Source: Mycolicibacterium baixiangningiae (GTDB lineage: Bacteria; Actinomycetota; Actinomycetes; Mycobacteriales; Mycobacteriaceae). From it: DNA of 64,000 bases. A program made the translations under genes and the position numbers. A model generated the notes under the pieces. It saw only the letters and a program-made list of their open reading frames with translations. It was not told the origin of the DNA and ran no database searches. Each line of letters begins with the position of its first letter. The first letter of the stretch is position 1. Shown here piece after piece: positions 41,157-50,350 of the stretch. The stretch spans positions 2,666,001-2,730,000 of the forward strand of contig NZ_CP066218.1 in assembly GCF_016313185.1 (NCBI RefSeq), in the 5' to 3' direction.

Positions 41157-42671
41157 CTACTCGGCAGACATTCGCGCGGCCTCCCGGGCGCGCAGGGCGA
41201 GCCAGAGTTCGAACCGGTCCTGCGCGTCGTCGAGCCGCCGGCCGGTGAGCCGTTCCACGGTGTCGATGCGGTGACGCACGGTGTGGCGGTGAACGCGCAG
41301 CGCGCCGGCTGTCGCAGCCCACTGTCCGTTGTGCTCGAGGAAGCCGCTCAGCGCGCGCGTCAACTCCGTGGCCCGGTCAGCGGCGTCGAGCGGAGCGAGG
41401 ACGGCGTCGGCGAAGACGCGGAGGTCGTGGCCGCCGACACTGTCGAGCAGCACCCGGCTGCTCGCGACGGCGTCGGCGTGGACGTGCCTGCCCTGGGTCC
41501 GGCTGACGGGAAGTGCCGACTTCGCCTGGCGCAGGGACACCGTCAGAGCGCCGGGGCGCACCGCGATGCCGATGCCGGCGGCCCGCCCGGCGGCCAGCCT
41601 GCCCAGCGCCGCATCCAGATCGGTGTCGAGCGGCACCGCCACCTCGACCACGTCGCCGGTGACGCGCACTATGGCGTCCGGCAACGTGGTGAGAAGGTCG
41701 GCCGCGAAATCCTCGGCGTCGGTTGGCGCGTCGACGACGGCGCAGCGCAGGTCTGCATCGGAGAGTCCCACCCCCGCCAGCAAACGTGCCGCGACGGCGT
41801 CGTCGACGGTGCCGCGGGCCAACCGGTCGAGCACCTGGGCGCGGGCACGTCGATGCGCGGTGTTGGTGCCGAGCCGACGTTCCAGTTCGAGCGACAGCAG
41901 CGATACCAGGTCACCCGAAACTTGTTGCGCAGAATGCGATTCCAGTTGATCTACGGGGCCGTCGACCAGTAGCCACCCGCGGAGTCGTCGGGCGCCGAGG
42001 GCGTGCAGTTCGCGACGCCGGCCGTCGCGGATGTCGACCGCCGCGGCCGTCAGGCCGAGATCGCGCACCGAGGCCAACAGGTCTTCCCACCGGGCCGGCA
42101 GCGGTTCGGCGTCCGGGCCCGCCGCGGCCAACACCCGTCCCAGGAGGTCGACCACCACACCGGTGCGGCCGGTGGCGTCGCGGTGCGCGCCGAGGATGCC
42201 GGACAGCCCACCCGGCGACACCGCCGCCGCGGTCAACGCCCGCTGCGTCCGCAGCGCCCACTCGACCTCCCGGCGTTCGGCGCGGGCCCGGGCGGCGAAC
42301 ACCGCCTTGGTGACGGCGATGAACGGCACCGGATCGGGGACGGTCAGCAGCGGCATCCCGATCTCCTCGGCGACGGTGACGAGTGTCGCCGGTGCACCCT
42401 GGTGCGGCAGGTCGGCGCCCAGCCCGATCCCGACCGCGCGGACCCCCGCGGCCGCCAGTTCGGTCAGATAGCTCCGGCATCCCTGCGCGGTGTCGGGCAG
42501 CAACAACCCGATGGTGAGCAGCAGCTCACCGCCCTGCAGCCACGGTCCGGGCCGGCGCAGTTCCGAGACCGCGGCGGCCTCGATGTCCCGGTCGGCATGG
42601 CGCGCGCCGGCCACCAGCACCAGTCCCAGATGGGGGTCGGCGACCAGTTCGCGCACCGTCGGCATCGACAT
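41157..42671 (-). CDS. PucR-family transcriptional regulator
   Basis: About 504 residues. N-terminal PucR sensor domain (TVRELVADPHLGLVLVAGARHADRDI), a middle GGDEF-related region and a C-terminal HTH_30 of CdaR/PucR type (FLEHNGQWAATAGALRVHRHTVRHRI). PucR regulators respond to purine and other nitrogen-compound degradation intermediates. ATG 42671 or 42665 (MSMPTV) is preferred over the open upstream extension. Divergent from the ureohydrolase gene with 76 bp between them, so it probably regulates that cluster. Confidence 0.87.
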   Translation of the reverse strand: MSMPTVRELVADPHLGLVLVAGARHADRDIEAAAVSELRRPGPWLQGGELLLTIGLLLPDTAQGCRSYLTELAAAGVRAVGIGLGADLPHQGAPATLVTVAEEIGMPLLTVPDPVPFIAVTKAVFAARARAERREVEWALRTQRALTAAAVSPGGLSGILGAHRDATGRTGVVVDLLGRVLAAAGPDAEPLPARWEDLLASVRDLGLTAAAVDIRDGRRRELHALGARRLRGWLLVDGPVDQLESHSAQQVSGDLVSLLSLELERRLGTNTAHRRARAQVLDRLARGTVDDAVAARLLAGVGLSDADLRCAVVDAPTDAEDFAADLLTTLPDAIVRVTGDVVEVAVPLDTDLDAALGRLAAGRAAGIGIAVRPGALTVSLRQAKSALPVSRTQGRHVHADAVASSRVLLDSVGGHDLRVFADAVLAPLDAADRATELTRALSGFLEHNGQWAATAGALRVHRHTVRHRIDTVERLTGRRLDDAQDRFELWLALRAREAARMSAE

Positions 42672-42691
42672 AGTGTCCAACAGCCACGCAC

Positions 42692-42708
42692 ACAATTCGA
42701 CCGATTGT
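42692..42708. promoter_or_regulatory. ACAAT-N7-ATTGT dyad in the PucR/ureohydrolase intergenic region
   Basis: A 5-bp inverted repeat with a 7-bp centre, 20 bp from the pucR start. It is AT-richer than its surroundings, and could be part of the regulator's promoter or an operator. Confidence 0.3.
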
Positions 42709-42716
42709 CGCTTCCA

Positions 42717-42734
42717 CTGAGACGTACGTCTCAG
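42717..42734. promoter_or_regulatory. Perfect 18-bp palindrome, candidate PucR operator
   Basis: ctgagacgtacgtctcag reads the same on both strands. It lies 13 bp before the ureohydrolase ATG and 45 bp from the pucR start. A perfect palindrome of this length in a 76-bp divergent region is a strong operator candidate. Confidence 0.6.
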
Positions 42735-42747
42735 CAACGCTGGACGT

Positions 42748-43689
42748 ATGGACACGCCGATCGGACCCGTCGACGCCACCAAAGTGCCCCGCTACGCCGG
42801 ACCGGCCACCTTCGCCCGGCTGCCGCGCCTCGACGAGGTGACCCGCGCCGACGTCGCCGTGGTCGGGGTCCCGTTCGACTCCGGGGTGTCCTACCGCCCC
42901 GGCGCGCGGTTCGGCCCCGGGCACATCCGCGCATCCTCCAAACTGCTCCGCCCGTACCACCCGGCGCTCGACGTCGAACCGTTCGCCATCCAGCAGGTGG
43001 CCGATGCCGGAGACATCGCGGTCAACCCCTTCGACATCGCCGAGGCCATCACCACGATCGAGCGAAACTCCGACGAATTGCGCGATGGCGGAACCAAACT
43101 CGTCACCCTCGGGGGCGACCACACGATCGCGCTGCCGCTCCTGCGTTCGCTGCACCGCGACCACGGCCCGATCGCGGTGTTGCACTTCGATGCCCACCTC
43201 GACACGTGGGACACCTACTTCGGCGCACCGTTCACCCACGGCACACCTTTCCGGCGCGCCAGCGAGGAGGGACTGCTCGATCCCGGGCACTGTCTGCACG
43301 TCGGGATCCGCGGACCCCTGTACGCGCCCACCGACCTGTCCGACGACCGGGTGCTGGGCTTCCAGGTGGTCGGGTCCGACGACTTCCAACTCGAGGGGCT
43401 GGCCGCGGTCATCGAGCGGATGCGCGCCCGCATCGGCGAGGCCCCCGTCTACGTCTCGGTCGACATCGACGTGCTCGACCCCGCGCATGCGCCTGGCACC
43501 GGCACGCCCGAGGCCGGCGGTATGACCAGCCGCGAACTGCTGCACTGCCTGCGCAGCCTGGTCGGGGCCAACGTGGTGGGCGCCGACATCGTCGAGGTGG
43601 CACCGGCCTACGACCACGCCGAGATCACCGGCATCGCGGCCGCGCACGTCGCCTACGAGTTGATCTCCGTCCTGGGATCGAATCGGTGA
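42748..43689 (+). CDS. speB: Ureohydrolase: agmatinase / guanidinobutyrase family
   Basis: 313-residue binuclear-manganese hydrolase that removes urea from a guanidino compound. Metal ligands are in [19 protein letters not shown] and [22 protein letters not shown]. Sequence motifs alone do not separate agmatinase from guanidinobutyrase or guanidinopropionase. The neighbours (ThDP enzyme, symporter, PucR regulator) favour a catabolic guanidino-acid route over polyamine synthesis. ATG at 42748; its stop overlaps the next gene by 4 bp. Confidence 0.88.
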   Translation: MDTPIGPVDATKVPRYAGPATFARLPRLDEVTRADVAVVGVPFDSGVSYRPGARFGPGHIRASSKLLRPYHPALDVEPFAIQQVADAGDIAVNPFDIAEAITTIERNSDELRDGGTKLVTLGGDHTIALPLLRSLHRDHGPIAVLHFDAHLDTWDTYFGAPFTHGTPFRRASEEGLLDPGHCLHVGIRGPLYAPTDLSDDRVLGFQVVGSDDFQLEGLAAVIERMRARIGEAPVYVSVDIDVLDPAHAPGTGTPEAGGMTSRELLHCLRSLVGANVVGADIVEVAPAYDHAEITGIAAAHVAYELISVLGSNR

Positions 43690-45260
43690 ACCACCGCAAC
43701 GGCGGCGCCGCCGTGGTCGACACCCTGGCCGTCCACGGTGTCGACACGGTGTTCGGCATCCCCGGCACCCACAATCTGGAGATCTACCGACACCTGCAGG
43801 CGCAGCACCTGCGGGTGGTCACTCCCCGTCACGAGCAGGGTGCCGGCTATGCCGCGGAGGCGTACGCCCGGGTCAGCGGGCGGCCGGGGGTGGTGGTGAC
43901 CACCAGCGGGCCCGGCCTGACGAACGTGATGACGGCCGCGGCCACCGCCTACGCCGAATCCCAACCGTTGCTGGTGCTTTCGCCCGGGATGCCGACCGGC
44001 ACCGAGGGGCGAGATCTCGGTCAGCTGCACGAGGCCAAGAACACCTCGGCGGCGATGGGGGAGCTGGTCGCGTGGAGCCGCCGGGTGCGCAGCGCCGAGG
44101 AGGCGGCCGATGCGGTGACCGCCGCGTTCGCCGGCTTCACCGGCCGGCGGCCCCGCCCTGTGCACGTCGAGATCCCGGTCGACGTGTTCACGCAGAGTTG
44201 GTCCGGGCAGGCGCGGGTCGCGCCGTCGGTGCGCGCGGTGGCCGCCGACCAGGGCGCCGTGCTGCGGGCGGCCGAGGTGCTCGCCGCGGCGCAGCGGCCG
44301 CTGATCATCGCCGGCGGCGGGGGTGTCGACGCCCAGGCGGAGATCACCGCGCTGGCCGAAGCGCTGGGCGCGCCGGTCGCGACGACCGTCAACGGCAAAG
44401 GTGTTGTCGCCGAGAGTCATCCGCTGTCGGTGGGGGCGTCGGTCCGGCTGCGGGCACTGCAGAAGGCGGCGGCGGACAGTGACGCCCTGCTGGTGGTCGG
44501 GAGCGAACTGGGCGACTCCGATCTGTGGGAGGGCGAGATCCGTGGACGCACGGTGATCCGCTGCGACATCGACTCGGCCCAGCTCGACAAGAACTGTCCC
44601 GCCGACCACGCGCTGCTCGGCGACGCAGCCGCCACGGTGGCCGCCCTCGCGGCCGGGATGGGCCCGGGCAGCGGTGGCGGTGCCGAACGCGCGGCGGCGC
44701 TGCGGGCCGCCTGCCGGGACGAAGCGGCCGGAGACGCGGGGCCGAACGCCGAGATCAACGCCGCCGTGCGGGCCGCGCTACCACCCGAGGGGGTGCTGAC
44801 CGGGGACAGCTCACAGGTCACCTACTTCGGCTCGGTGCACTTCTTCGACATGGCCCGCCCGCGCCGGTTCTGCTACTCGCCGGGTTTCGCGACGCTGGGA
44901 TACGGGCTGCCCGCAGCGGTCGGCGCCGCCGCTGCGCGGCCCGGCCAGCCGGTCGCGGTGCTGCTCGGTGACGGCGCCCTGATGTTCTCGGTGCAGGAGT
45001 TGATGACGCTCACCGAACTGCGGTTGCCAGTGCCGATCGTCGTCGTCGACAACGGCGGCTATCGAGAGATCCGCGATCAGGAGACCGCCCGCGGCATCGC
45101 CCCGATCGGCGTCGACCTGCAGACCCCGGATTTCGCGGCGCTCGCTGTGGCGATGGGCGCGCACGGCGCACGGACCACCTCGAGCGCGGACCTCACCGAC
45201 CTCGTGTCCCGCGCGTTCGACGCCGACCGCCCGACCGTCATCCACTTCGACCTCCGCTAG
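43686..45260 (+). CDS. Thiamine-diphosphate-dependent enzyme, acetolactate synthase-like
   Basis: 524 residues with three ThDP-family domains. The activating Glu is in [19 protein letters not shown]; the ThDP/Mg motif runs from [10 protein letters not shown] to [11 protein letters not shown]. It is too divergent in context to be IlvB (no small subunit near). AruI, the 2-ketoarginine decarboxylase of pseudomonads, belongs to this family and yields the precursor of 4-guanidinobutyrate, the substrate of a guanidinobutyrase; that role is inferred from the neighbouring ureohydrolase. GTG 43686 overlaps the ureohydrolase stop. Confidence 0.85.
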   Translation: MNHRNGGAAVVDTLAVHGVDTVFGIPGTHNLEIYRHLQAQHLRVVTPRHEQGAGYAAEAYARVSGRPGVVVTTSGPGLTNVMTAAATAYAESQPLLVLSPGMPTGTEGRDLGQLHEAKNTSAAMGELVAWSRRVRSAEEAADAVTAAFAGFTGRRPRPVHVEIPVDVFTQSWSGQARVAPSVRAVAADQGAVLRAAEVLAAAQRPLIIAGGGGVDAQAEITALAEALGAPVATTVNGKGVVAESHPLSVGASVRLRALQKAAADSDALLVVGSELGDSDLWEGEIRGRTVIRCDIDSAQLDKNCPADHALLGDAAATVAALAAGMGPGSGGGAERAAALRAACRDEAAGDAGPNAEINAAVRAALPPEGVLTGDSSQVTYFGSVHFFDMARPRRFCYSPGFATLGYGLPAAVGAAAARPGQPVAVLLGDGALMFSVQELMTLTELRLPVPIVVVDNGGYREIRDQETARGIAPIGVDLQTPDFAALAVAMGAHGARTTSSADLTDLVSRAFDADRPTVIHFDLR

Positions 45261-45269
45261 GAGCCACCC

Positions 45270-46712
45270 ATGGACATCGCGATCGTCGTGATCTACCTCG
45301 TCGGCATGATCGCCTTCGGCTTCTGGGGAAAGCGCCGCGCCACAACACAATCGGACTTCCTCGTCGCGGGCCGCCGGTTGGGGCCGCTGCTCTACTCGGG
45401 CACCATGGCGGCCATCGTGCTCGGCGGCGCGTCGACGATCGGCGGGGTCGGGCTGGGCTACCAGTACGGCATCTCCGGCATGTGGCTGGTGGTCGCCATC
45501 GGCGTCGGCATCCTCGCGCTGAGCCTGCTGTTCGCCGGGCGCATCCAGCGGCTGCGCGTCTACACCGTCAGCCAGATGCTCGAATTGCGTTACGGACCAG
45601 GGTCTTCGGTGTTGTCCGGTGTCGTGATGTGGGGCTACACGCTGATGCTGTCAGTGACGTCGACCATCGCGTACTCGACGATCTTCGGGGCGCTGTTCGA
45701 CATCGGCAAGGTGCCCGCCATCATCCTCGGCGGCAGCGTGGTGATCATCTACTCGACGCTCGGTGGGATGTGGTCGATCACGCTGACCGACTTCGTGCAG
45801 TTCGTGATCAAGACGATCGGCATCTTCTTCATTCTGCTGCCGGTGGCGCTGGCCAGGACCGGCGGATGGGACGGCCTGGCCGACAAGCTGCCGGCCGACG
45901 CCACGTCGCTGACCGCCATCGGCGGCGACACCATTCTCACGTACTTCGTCATCTACACCTTCGGTCTGCTGATCGGACAGGACATCTGGCAGCGCGTCTT
46001 CACCGCCCGGAGCCCGGGCGTGGCCCGATGGGCGGGGGCGGGTGCCGGCGTGTACTGCCTGCTGTACGCGGTCGCCGGCGCGGTGATCGGCATGGCGGCC
46101 AAGGTGTTGCTGCCGGAACTGGAATCCCGCGACGACGCGTTCGCACAGTTCGTCGAGATGCAGTTGCCGCCTGGGCTGGCGGGTCTGGTGCTGGCCGCGG
46201 CGCTGGCGGCGGTGATGTCCACATCGAGTGGCGCTCTGATCGCCACCGCGACCGTTTTCAGTCAGGACATCGTGGCGCGCCTGCTGCACCGCGATATCGA
46301 GGCGGGCAGCGAAGACGACCACATCCGCAACAACAGGCTCTACGTCGCCGGTTTCGGTGTGCTGATGGTGGTCATCGCCTGTGTGCTCCAGGACGTCGTC
46401 GCGGCGTTGACCGTCGCCTACGACATCCTGGTCGGCGGACTGCTGGTGCCGATCCTGGGTGGACTGGTGTGGCGCCGCGGCACCAACATCGGTGCGGTCG
46501 CGGCGATGGCGGTCGGGACGGTCGCGACACTGGTGACCATGGCCGTCGTCGGCGACATCTTCGCCAACGAGCCGATCTACGTGGGGCTGGGATCTGGTCT
46601 GCTGGTGTACCTCGCCGGCAGCCTGCTGTCCAGGCCGACCGATCCCGCGGTCCTCGCGGAGTGGGACCGGCGCAGTCGGGCCGAGCCGAAGGAGCCCGCC
46701 CAGACCGCATGA
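45270..46712 (+). CDS. Sodium:solute symporter (SSS family)
   Basis: 480 residues, about 13 membrane helices. Family features are the early FLVAGRRLGPLLYSGTMAA segment, ILGGSVVIIYSTLGGMWSI and the sodium-site helix LAAVMSTSSGALIATAT. Substrates in this family include proline, pantothenate, urea and polyamines. 9 bp after the ThDP enzyme and with an aggag ribosome site, so probably the uptake system of the cluster. Confidence 0.9.
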   Translation: MDIAIVVIYLVGMIAFGFWGKRRATTQSDFLVAGRRLGPLLYSGTMAAIVLGGASTIGGVGLGYQYGISGMWLVVAIGVGILALSLLFAGRIQRLRVYTVSQMLELRYGPGSSVLSGVVMWGYTLMLSVTSTIAYSTIFGALFDIGKVPAIILGGSVVIIYSTLGGMWSITLTDFVQFVIKTIGIFFILLPVALARTGGWDGLADKLPADATSLTAIGGDTILTYFVIYTFGLLIGQDIWQRVFTARSPGVARWAGAGAGVYCLLYAVAGAVIGMAAKVLLPELESRDDAFAQFVEMQLPPGLAGLVLAAALAAVMSTSSGALIATATVFSQDIVARLLHRDIEAGSEDDHIRNNRLYVAGFGVLMVVIACVLQDVVAALTVAYDILVGGLLVPILGGLVWRRGTNIGAVAAMAVGTVATLVTMAVVGDIFANEPIYVGLGSGLLVYLAGSLLSRPTDPAVLAEWDRRSRAEPKEPAQTA

Positions 46713-46721
46713 GCGTCGTTG

Positions 46722-46734
46722 CGGCACATAGCGT
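46722..46734. repeat. Left copy of a 13-bp direct repeat flanking the 13E12 gene
   Basis: cggcacatagcgt lies just after the symporter stop. The identical 13-mer recurs at 48168-48180, just before the lipase, 1446 bp away, and the pair brackets the 13E12-family gene. Confidence 0.55.
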
Positions 46735-46743
46735 CTCCGCGGG

Positions 46744-48030
46744 CTAGGCGGCGTGGCAGCGCATGGCGTCGACGTCGACCTTGACGCGGACGGCGATGCT
46801 GGCCACGGTGATGGCGGGTGTGCCGGGTAACGGAGGTGCGGTGGATCGGTACCGCGTCCCGGTGGGTGTGACGAACTCCGCCGAGCGCGCACCGCCCCCG
46901 TCGGCCCCCGAGACCTGCCAGCCAGGGGCCTCTTTGTCGTAGTTGCAGCGTTCACACTTGCCCTGGCCGTTGATCGCGTTGGTGGGTCCACCGTCGCGGC
47001 GGGGGTGGGCGTGGTCGATGTGGCGGATCGGGGCGTCGCAGTACGGCGTGCGGCAGGTCTGGTCGCGGAGGGTGATGAAGGTGGCCAACCCTTTCGGGAA
47101 CCGCCGCGCCCGCGATTCCATCGCGACCAGCGCCCCGCCGCGGCGGTAGAGCCGGCGCAGCGTGGCCGCCGAGCGGGGGTCGGTGACCGCGGCCGCCGTC
47201 ATCTGGCGGGCGACCGCGGCGGGGATGGGTCCGTAGCCGGTGAGCACGGCCGGCTCCGGATCGCCGGCGACCAGGCTGCGGTCGGTCATCACCAGGTTCA
47301 CCGCCACCGGCGCGGCCACCTCGGCGGGCGTTCCGGTCACCCGTTCGACGAGCGTGTCGGCCATGACCTGACCGCGGGAGCGGTCGTCGAAGGTGGTGTC
47401 GGCGCTTCGCTTCAGGGCGGCGTAGACGCTGACGCCTTGACCGACGGGCAGCAGGGCGGTCACATAGACCATGGTGTCGGGGGCGGGGCGGCAGGTGACG
47501 GTGCGTTCGGAAGGAGCTCTGGTGGCCCGGTCGACCACAGCCTGCGGGTCGAGCCGGTAGGCGATCGTCTTGGCCGCCGCTTCGATGCCTTTGTCGCCCT
47601 TGCCTTCGAGGCGCGAAACGTCGGCGCACATTTCGGCGTCGAGCTGCCGGCGGTGTTCGACGCTCAGGCAGGCTGACTCTTTCACGATCAGCGTTGCCCG
47701 CCACTCCGAGAGCACTCCACGCTCCAACGCCCTCAAGGTGTGGGGCATCTCGAACACCAATGCCTTGGCGAAGCCCAGGTGTCTGCCTCCGCGGGCCGGC
47801 GAATCGCGGCGGGCGAGGGCGACTTCGCTGGCTAGCCCGCGGCCACGCTTGGCTGCGGGCACCCCGGCGGCGGCTTCCCGGGCCCGTCGCGCGGTGTCGA
47901 GTGCGGCCGCGGCGCGGGCCTGCCCGGCCGCGGCGGCGGCTTTGACGTGCTCGAGGTGGCTGATGCGGGCGACCAGCGCAGCCTCATCGGCCAGCGGATC
48001 CGCCGCCGCCAACACCTCGAGTTCGAACAT
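46744..48030 (-). CDS. 13E12 repeat family protein (DUF222 + HNH endonuclease)
   Basis: 428 residues. N-terminal DUF222 helical domain (ARISHLEHVKAAAAAGQARAAAALD) and a C-terminal HNH domain with CRTPYC, HIDHAHPRRDGGPTNAIN and CERCNYDKE, giving the catalytic histidines and a zinc-binding cysteine set. This is the multicopy mycobacterial 13E12 family. ATG at 48030 is chosen: TATACT ends 7 bases before it (leaderless geometry) and an SOS box covers the start. Probably DNA-damage induced; nuclease activity not demonstrated by sequence. Confidence 0.88.
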   Translation of the reverse strand: MFELEVLAAADPLADEAALVARISHLEHVKAAAAAGQARAAAALDTARRAREAAAGVPAAKRGRGLASEVALARRDSPARGGRHLGFAKALVFEMPHTLRALERGVLSEWRATLIVKESACLSVEHRRQLDAEMCADVSRLEGKGDKGIEAAAKTIAYRLDPQAVVDRATRAPSERTVTCRPAPDTMVYVTALLPVGQGVSVYAALKRSADTTFDDRSRGQVMADTLVERVTGTPAEVAAPVAVNLVMTDRSLVAGDPEPAVLTGYGPIPAAVARQMTAAAVTDPRSAATLRRLYRRGGALVAMESRARRFPKGLATFITLRDQTCRTPYCDAPIRHIDHAHPRRDGGPTNAINGQGKCERCNYDKEAPGWQVSGADGGGARSAEFVTPTGTRYRSTAPPLPGTPAITVASIAVRVKVDVDAMRCHAA

Positions 48031-48038
48031 GTGTACGA
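48023..48038. promoter_or_regulatory. Mycobacterial SOS (LexA) box over the 13E12 start codon
   Basis: tcgaacatgtgtacga matches the mycobacterial LexA consensus TCGAAC-N4-GTTCGA with one mismatch. It spans the start codon and touches the -10 hexamer, so LexA binding would block transcription. LexA control of several 13E12 genes is established in M. tuberculosis. Confidence 0.7.
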
Positions 48039-48043
48039 GTATA
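48038..48043 (-). promoter_or_regulatory. -10 hexamer TATACT of the 13E12 gene
   Basis: On the minus strand TATACT is followed by 7 bases and then the ATG, a near-ideal leaderless promoter. Confidence 0.5.
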
Positions 48044-48167
48044 CCGGCGACACCGACACGCCTCCCCGCTGATGCGGCACATCCGGGTCCCCCGACAACC
48101 CCGAGCCCACCAGCGCGCGGCGGCGGCCTTCCGGTGCCCGCGCCGGCCCCCGGCAAACCGTGGCCGT

Positions 48168-48180
48168 CGGCACATAGCGT
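48168..48180. repeat. Right copy of the 13-bp direct repeat
   Basis: cggcacatagcgt, identical to 46722-46734. It contains TAGCGT (48175-48180), which might double as a -10 element for the lipase gene. Confidence 0.55.
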
Positions 48181-48206
48181 GTATGCCGGTCTGGGCGGGG
48201 TAACAG

Positions 48207-49559
48207 ATGACCATGGACGTGATCAGCGAGCCTGTCGATGGCCGTGGCGAATGGTGCGACGCGGCCCCGCACGAGCCCGTGGGTGCCGGCGTCCGCCCGC
48301 TTCTGCCGGGTGACGACCCCTTCTATCGACCGCCGGCAGGGTACGAACGCGCGGAACCCGGGACGGTGCTGCGCTCACGTGATGTGCAGTTGGCGTTCCT
48401 CGGCCTGATCCCGCAACGGTTCACCGCGACACAGTTGCTCTACCGGACGACCGACATGGCGAACAATGCGCAGACCACGGTCACGACCGTCCTCGCACCG
48501 GCTGAGCGCACCGAACCCTGTCCGATCGTGTCGTATCAATGTGCCATCGACGCGGTGGCGGGCCGCTGCTTTCCCTCGTACGCCCTGCGTCGCCGGGCCA
48601 AGGCGGCGGGCGCTCTCGCGCAGATCGAACTGCTGCTCATCGCCGCGGTACTCGCCGAGGGCTGGGCCGTGTCGGTGCCCGACCACGGCGGACCCCACGG
48701 CGTGTTCGGGGCGCCGTTCGAACCGGGACACTATGTGCTCGACGGTCTTCGCGCCGCACTGAACTTCGAGCCCCTGCAACTGTCGTCGACAGCGCCGATC
48801 GGCCTGTGGGGCTACTCCGGCGGCGGTCTGGCCACCGCATGGGCCGCCGAGATGTACGACGGCTACGCGCCCGAACTCAACGTCGTCGCCGCCGTGTTGG
48901 GATCACCGGTCGGCGACCTCGGCAACACCTATCACCGTCTCAACGGCAAGTTCTTCGCCGGGCTGCCGGTGATGGTGGTCGTCGCGCTGACGCACACCTA
49001 CCCGGAATTCCGTGCGGTCATCGAGCAACACCTCACCGCCGAAGGGAAGGCGACGTTCGAAAAACTACCCAGGATGACGACCGCGCACGCGGTGGTTCGA
49101 CTCGCCAAGACGGACATGGCGACGATGCTGACAAGACCGCTCGACGAGGTCCTCGACCTGCCGGAGGTCCGGCACGTCTTCGACAACATCCGACTCGGCA
49201 CCGCCGCTCCCAAGATGCCTGTGCTCATCGTCCAGGCCGTCCACGACCGCATCATCTCGGTCAGCGATATCGACCAACTGGCACAGACCTACGCCCTCGG
49301 AGGTACCGACGTCACCTACCACCGGGACCGGTTCTGCGAACACATTCTGCTGCATCCTCTTTCGGCGCCGATGTCGCTGCGGTGGCTCCGCGACCGGTTC
49401 CAGGGCCGTCCGCTCGACGAGCGTCGCGCCCGGACCACCTGGCCCACACTGTTGAACCCGTCGACCTACCGGGGAATGGCTCGGCTCGCTGTGGTCAGCG
49501 GCAAGGTCATCGCCGGTCGCGGGGTGGAGCGCCGGCCGCTGTCTCAGTTGGATGAGTAG
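48207..49559 (+). CDS. Secretory-lipase (LIP) family alpha/beta hydrolase
   Basis: 450 residues of the LIP family (Candida lipase A-like), seen also in several mycobacterial Lip proteins. Nucleophile elbow GYSGGG near Ser204, an acidic candidate in [11 protein letters not shown] and the His in CEHILLHP give a plausible triad. No clear signal peptide is seen, so it may be cytoplasmic or exported another way. ATG 48207 or 48213. Substrate probably acyl glycerols or esters; not determinable here. Confidence 0.85.
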   Translation: MTMDVISEPVDGRGEWCDAAPHEPVGAGVRPLLPGDDPFYRPPAGYERAEPGTVLRSRDVQLAFLGLIPQRFTATQLLYRTTDMANNAQTTVTTVLAPAERTEPCPIVSYQCAIDAVAGRCFPSYALRRRAKAAGALAQIELLLIAAVLAEGWAVSVPDHGGPHGVFGAPFEPGHYVLDGLRAALNFEPLQLSSTAPIGLWGYSGGGLATAWAAEMYDGYAPELNVVAAVLGSPVGDLGNTYHRLNGKFFAGLPVMVVVALTHTYPEFRAVIEQHLTAEGKATFEKLPRMTTAHAVVRLAKTDMATMLTRPLDEVLDLPEVRHVFDNIRLGTAAPKMPVLIVQAVHDRIISVSDIDQLAQTYALGGTDVTYHRDRFCEHILLHPLSAPMSLRWLRDRFQGRPLDERRARTTWPTLLNPSTYRGMARLAVVSGKVIAGRGVERRPLSQLDE

Positions 49560-49572
49560 CCGCGGTCTTGAG

Positions 49573-49646
49573 TGCCCCTGGTGAGATTCGAACTCACACT
49601 GTACGGGTTTTGAATCCGTTTCCTCTGCCAGTTGGGATACAGGGGC
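49573..49646 (-). tRNA. tRNA-Leu(CAA), 74 nt with a short variable loop
   Basis: Minus-strand cloverleaf: 7-bp acceptor stem GCCCCTG/CAGGGGC with discriminator A; three-pair D stem with GG in the loop; anticodon loop TTCAAAA giving anticodon CAA; T arm GTGAG-TTCGAAT-CTCAC. Pair 31-39 is an A-C mismatch. The variable region is only five bases, unlike the long arm usual for bacterial tRNA-Leu. CCA is not encoded. A TATGGT hexamer (49669-49674, minus) may be its -10. Located between the lipase and pdtaR. Confidence 0.88.
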
Positions 49647-49726
49647 GGTCGCCGGCGTGCGGTCTCCCACCATAGAGGATGGCCCCGCGGTCGCTGATCG
49701 CCCGGGTTACCGCCACAATGACATCC

Positions 49727-50350
49727 ATGACCGGCTCACCGACCGACGCGCCGACGCCGCGCCGCGTGCTCATCGCCGAAGACGAGGCGCTCATCCGGAT
49801 GGATCTGGCCGAAATGCTGCGCGAGGAGGGTTACGAAGTCGTCGGTGAGGCCGGCGACGGGCAAGAGGCCGTCGAACTCGCCGAAGCGCTCAAACCCGAC
49901 CTCGTCATCATGGACGTCAAGATGCCGCGCCGCGACGGGATCGACGCCGCATCGGAGATCGCGGGCAAGCGGATCGCCCCGATCGTCATCCTGACCGCGT
50001 TCAGCCAACGCGAACTCGTGGAGAAGGCCCGCGACGCCGGAGCGATGGCGTATCTGGTCAAACCGTTCAACGTCAACGACCTGATCCCGGCGATCGAGGT
50101 GGCGGTCAGCCGCTTCAGCGAGATCCACGCCCTCGAGGAGGAGGTCGCGACGCTTTCGGAGCGGCTCGAGACCCGCAAGCTCGTCGAGCGTGCGAAGGGT
50201 TTGCTGCAGGCCAACCAGGGGATGACCGAGCCGGAAGCCTTCAAGTGGATCCAGCGCGCCGCGATGGACCGGAGGACCACGATGAAGCGGGTGGCCGAAG
50301 TGGTGCTGGAGACGTTGGACAGCCCGAAGAGCGAGCCGTCGGCCGGCTAG
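49727..50350 (+). CDS. pdtaR: ANTAR response regulator PdtaR
   Basis: About 207 residues. CheY-like receiver with acidic residues in IAEDEAL, phospho-acceptor Asp63 in VIMDVKMPRRDG and Lys in YLVKPFN; coiled linker; C-terminal ANTAR RNA-binding domain (ERAKGLLQANQGMTEPEAF and RRTTMKRVAEVVLETL). Equivalent to Rv1626, partner of the separately encoded kinase PdtaS; acts as an RNA-binding antiterminator. ATG 49727 gives the conserved MTG start; ATG 49718 is possible. Confidence 0.95.
   Translation: MTGSPTDAPTPRRVLIAEDEALIRMDLAEMLREEGYEVVGEAGDGQEAVELAEALKPDLVIMDVKMPRRDGIDAASEIAGKRIAPIVILTAFSQRELVEKARDAGAMAYLVKPFNVNDLIPAIEVAVSRFSEIHALEEEVATLSERLETRKLVERAKGLLQANQGMTEPEAFKWIQRAAMDRRTTMKRVAEVVLETLDSPKSEPSAG

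Noticed and set aside
42003..43685. A long open extension upstream of the ThDP enzyme
   Set aside because: It overlaps the pucR gene and the ureohydrolase gene; the family N-terminus and a 4-bp overlap place the start at GTG 43686.
49573..49646. tRNA-Gln with anticodon TTG
   Set aside because: TTG appears only when the plus strand is read. The T arm and acceptor order place the tRNA on the minus strand, where the anticodon is CAA.
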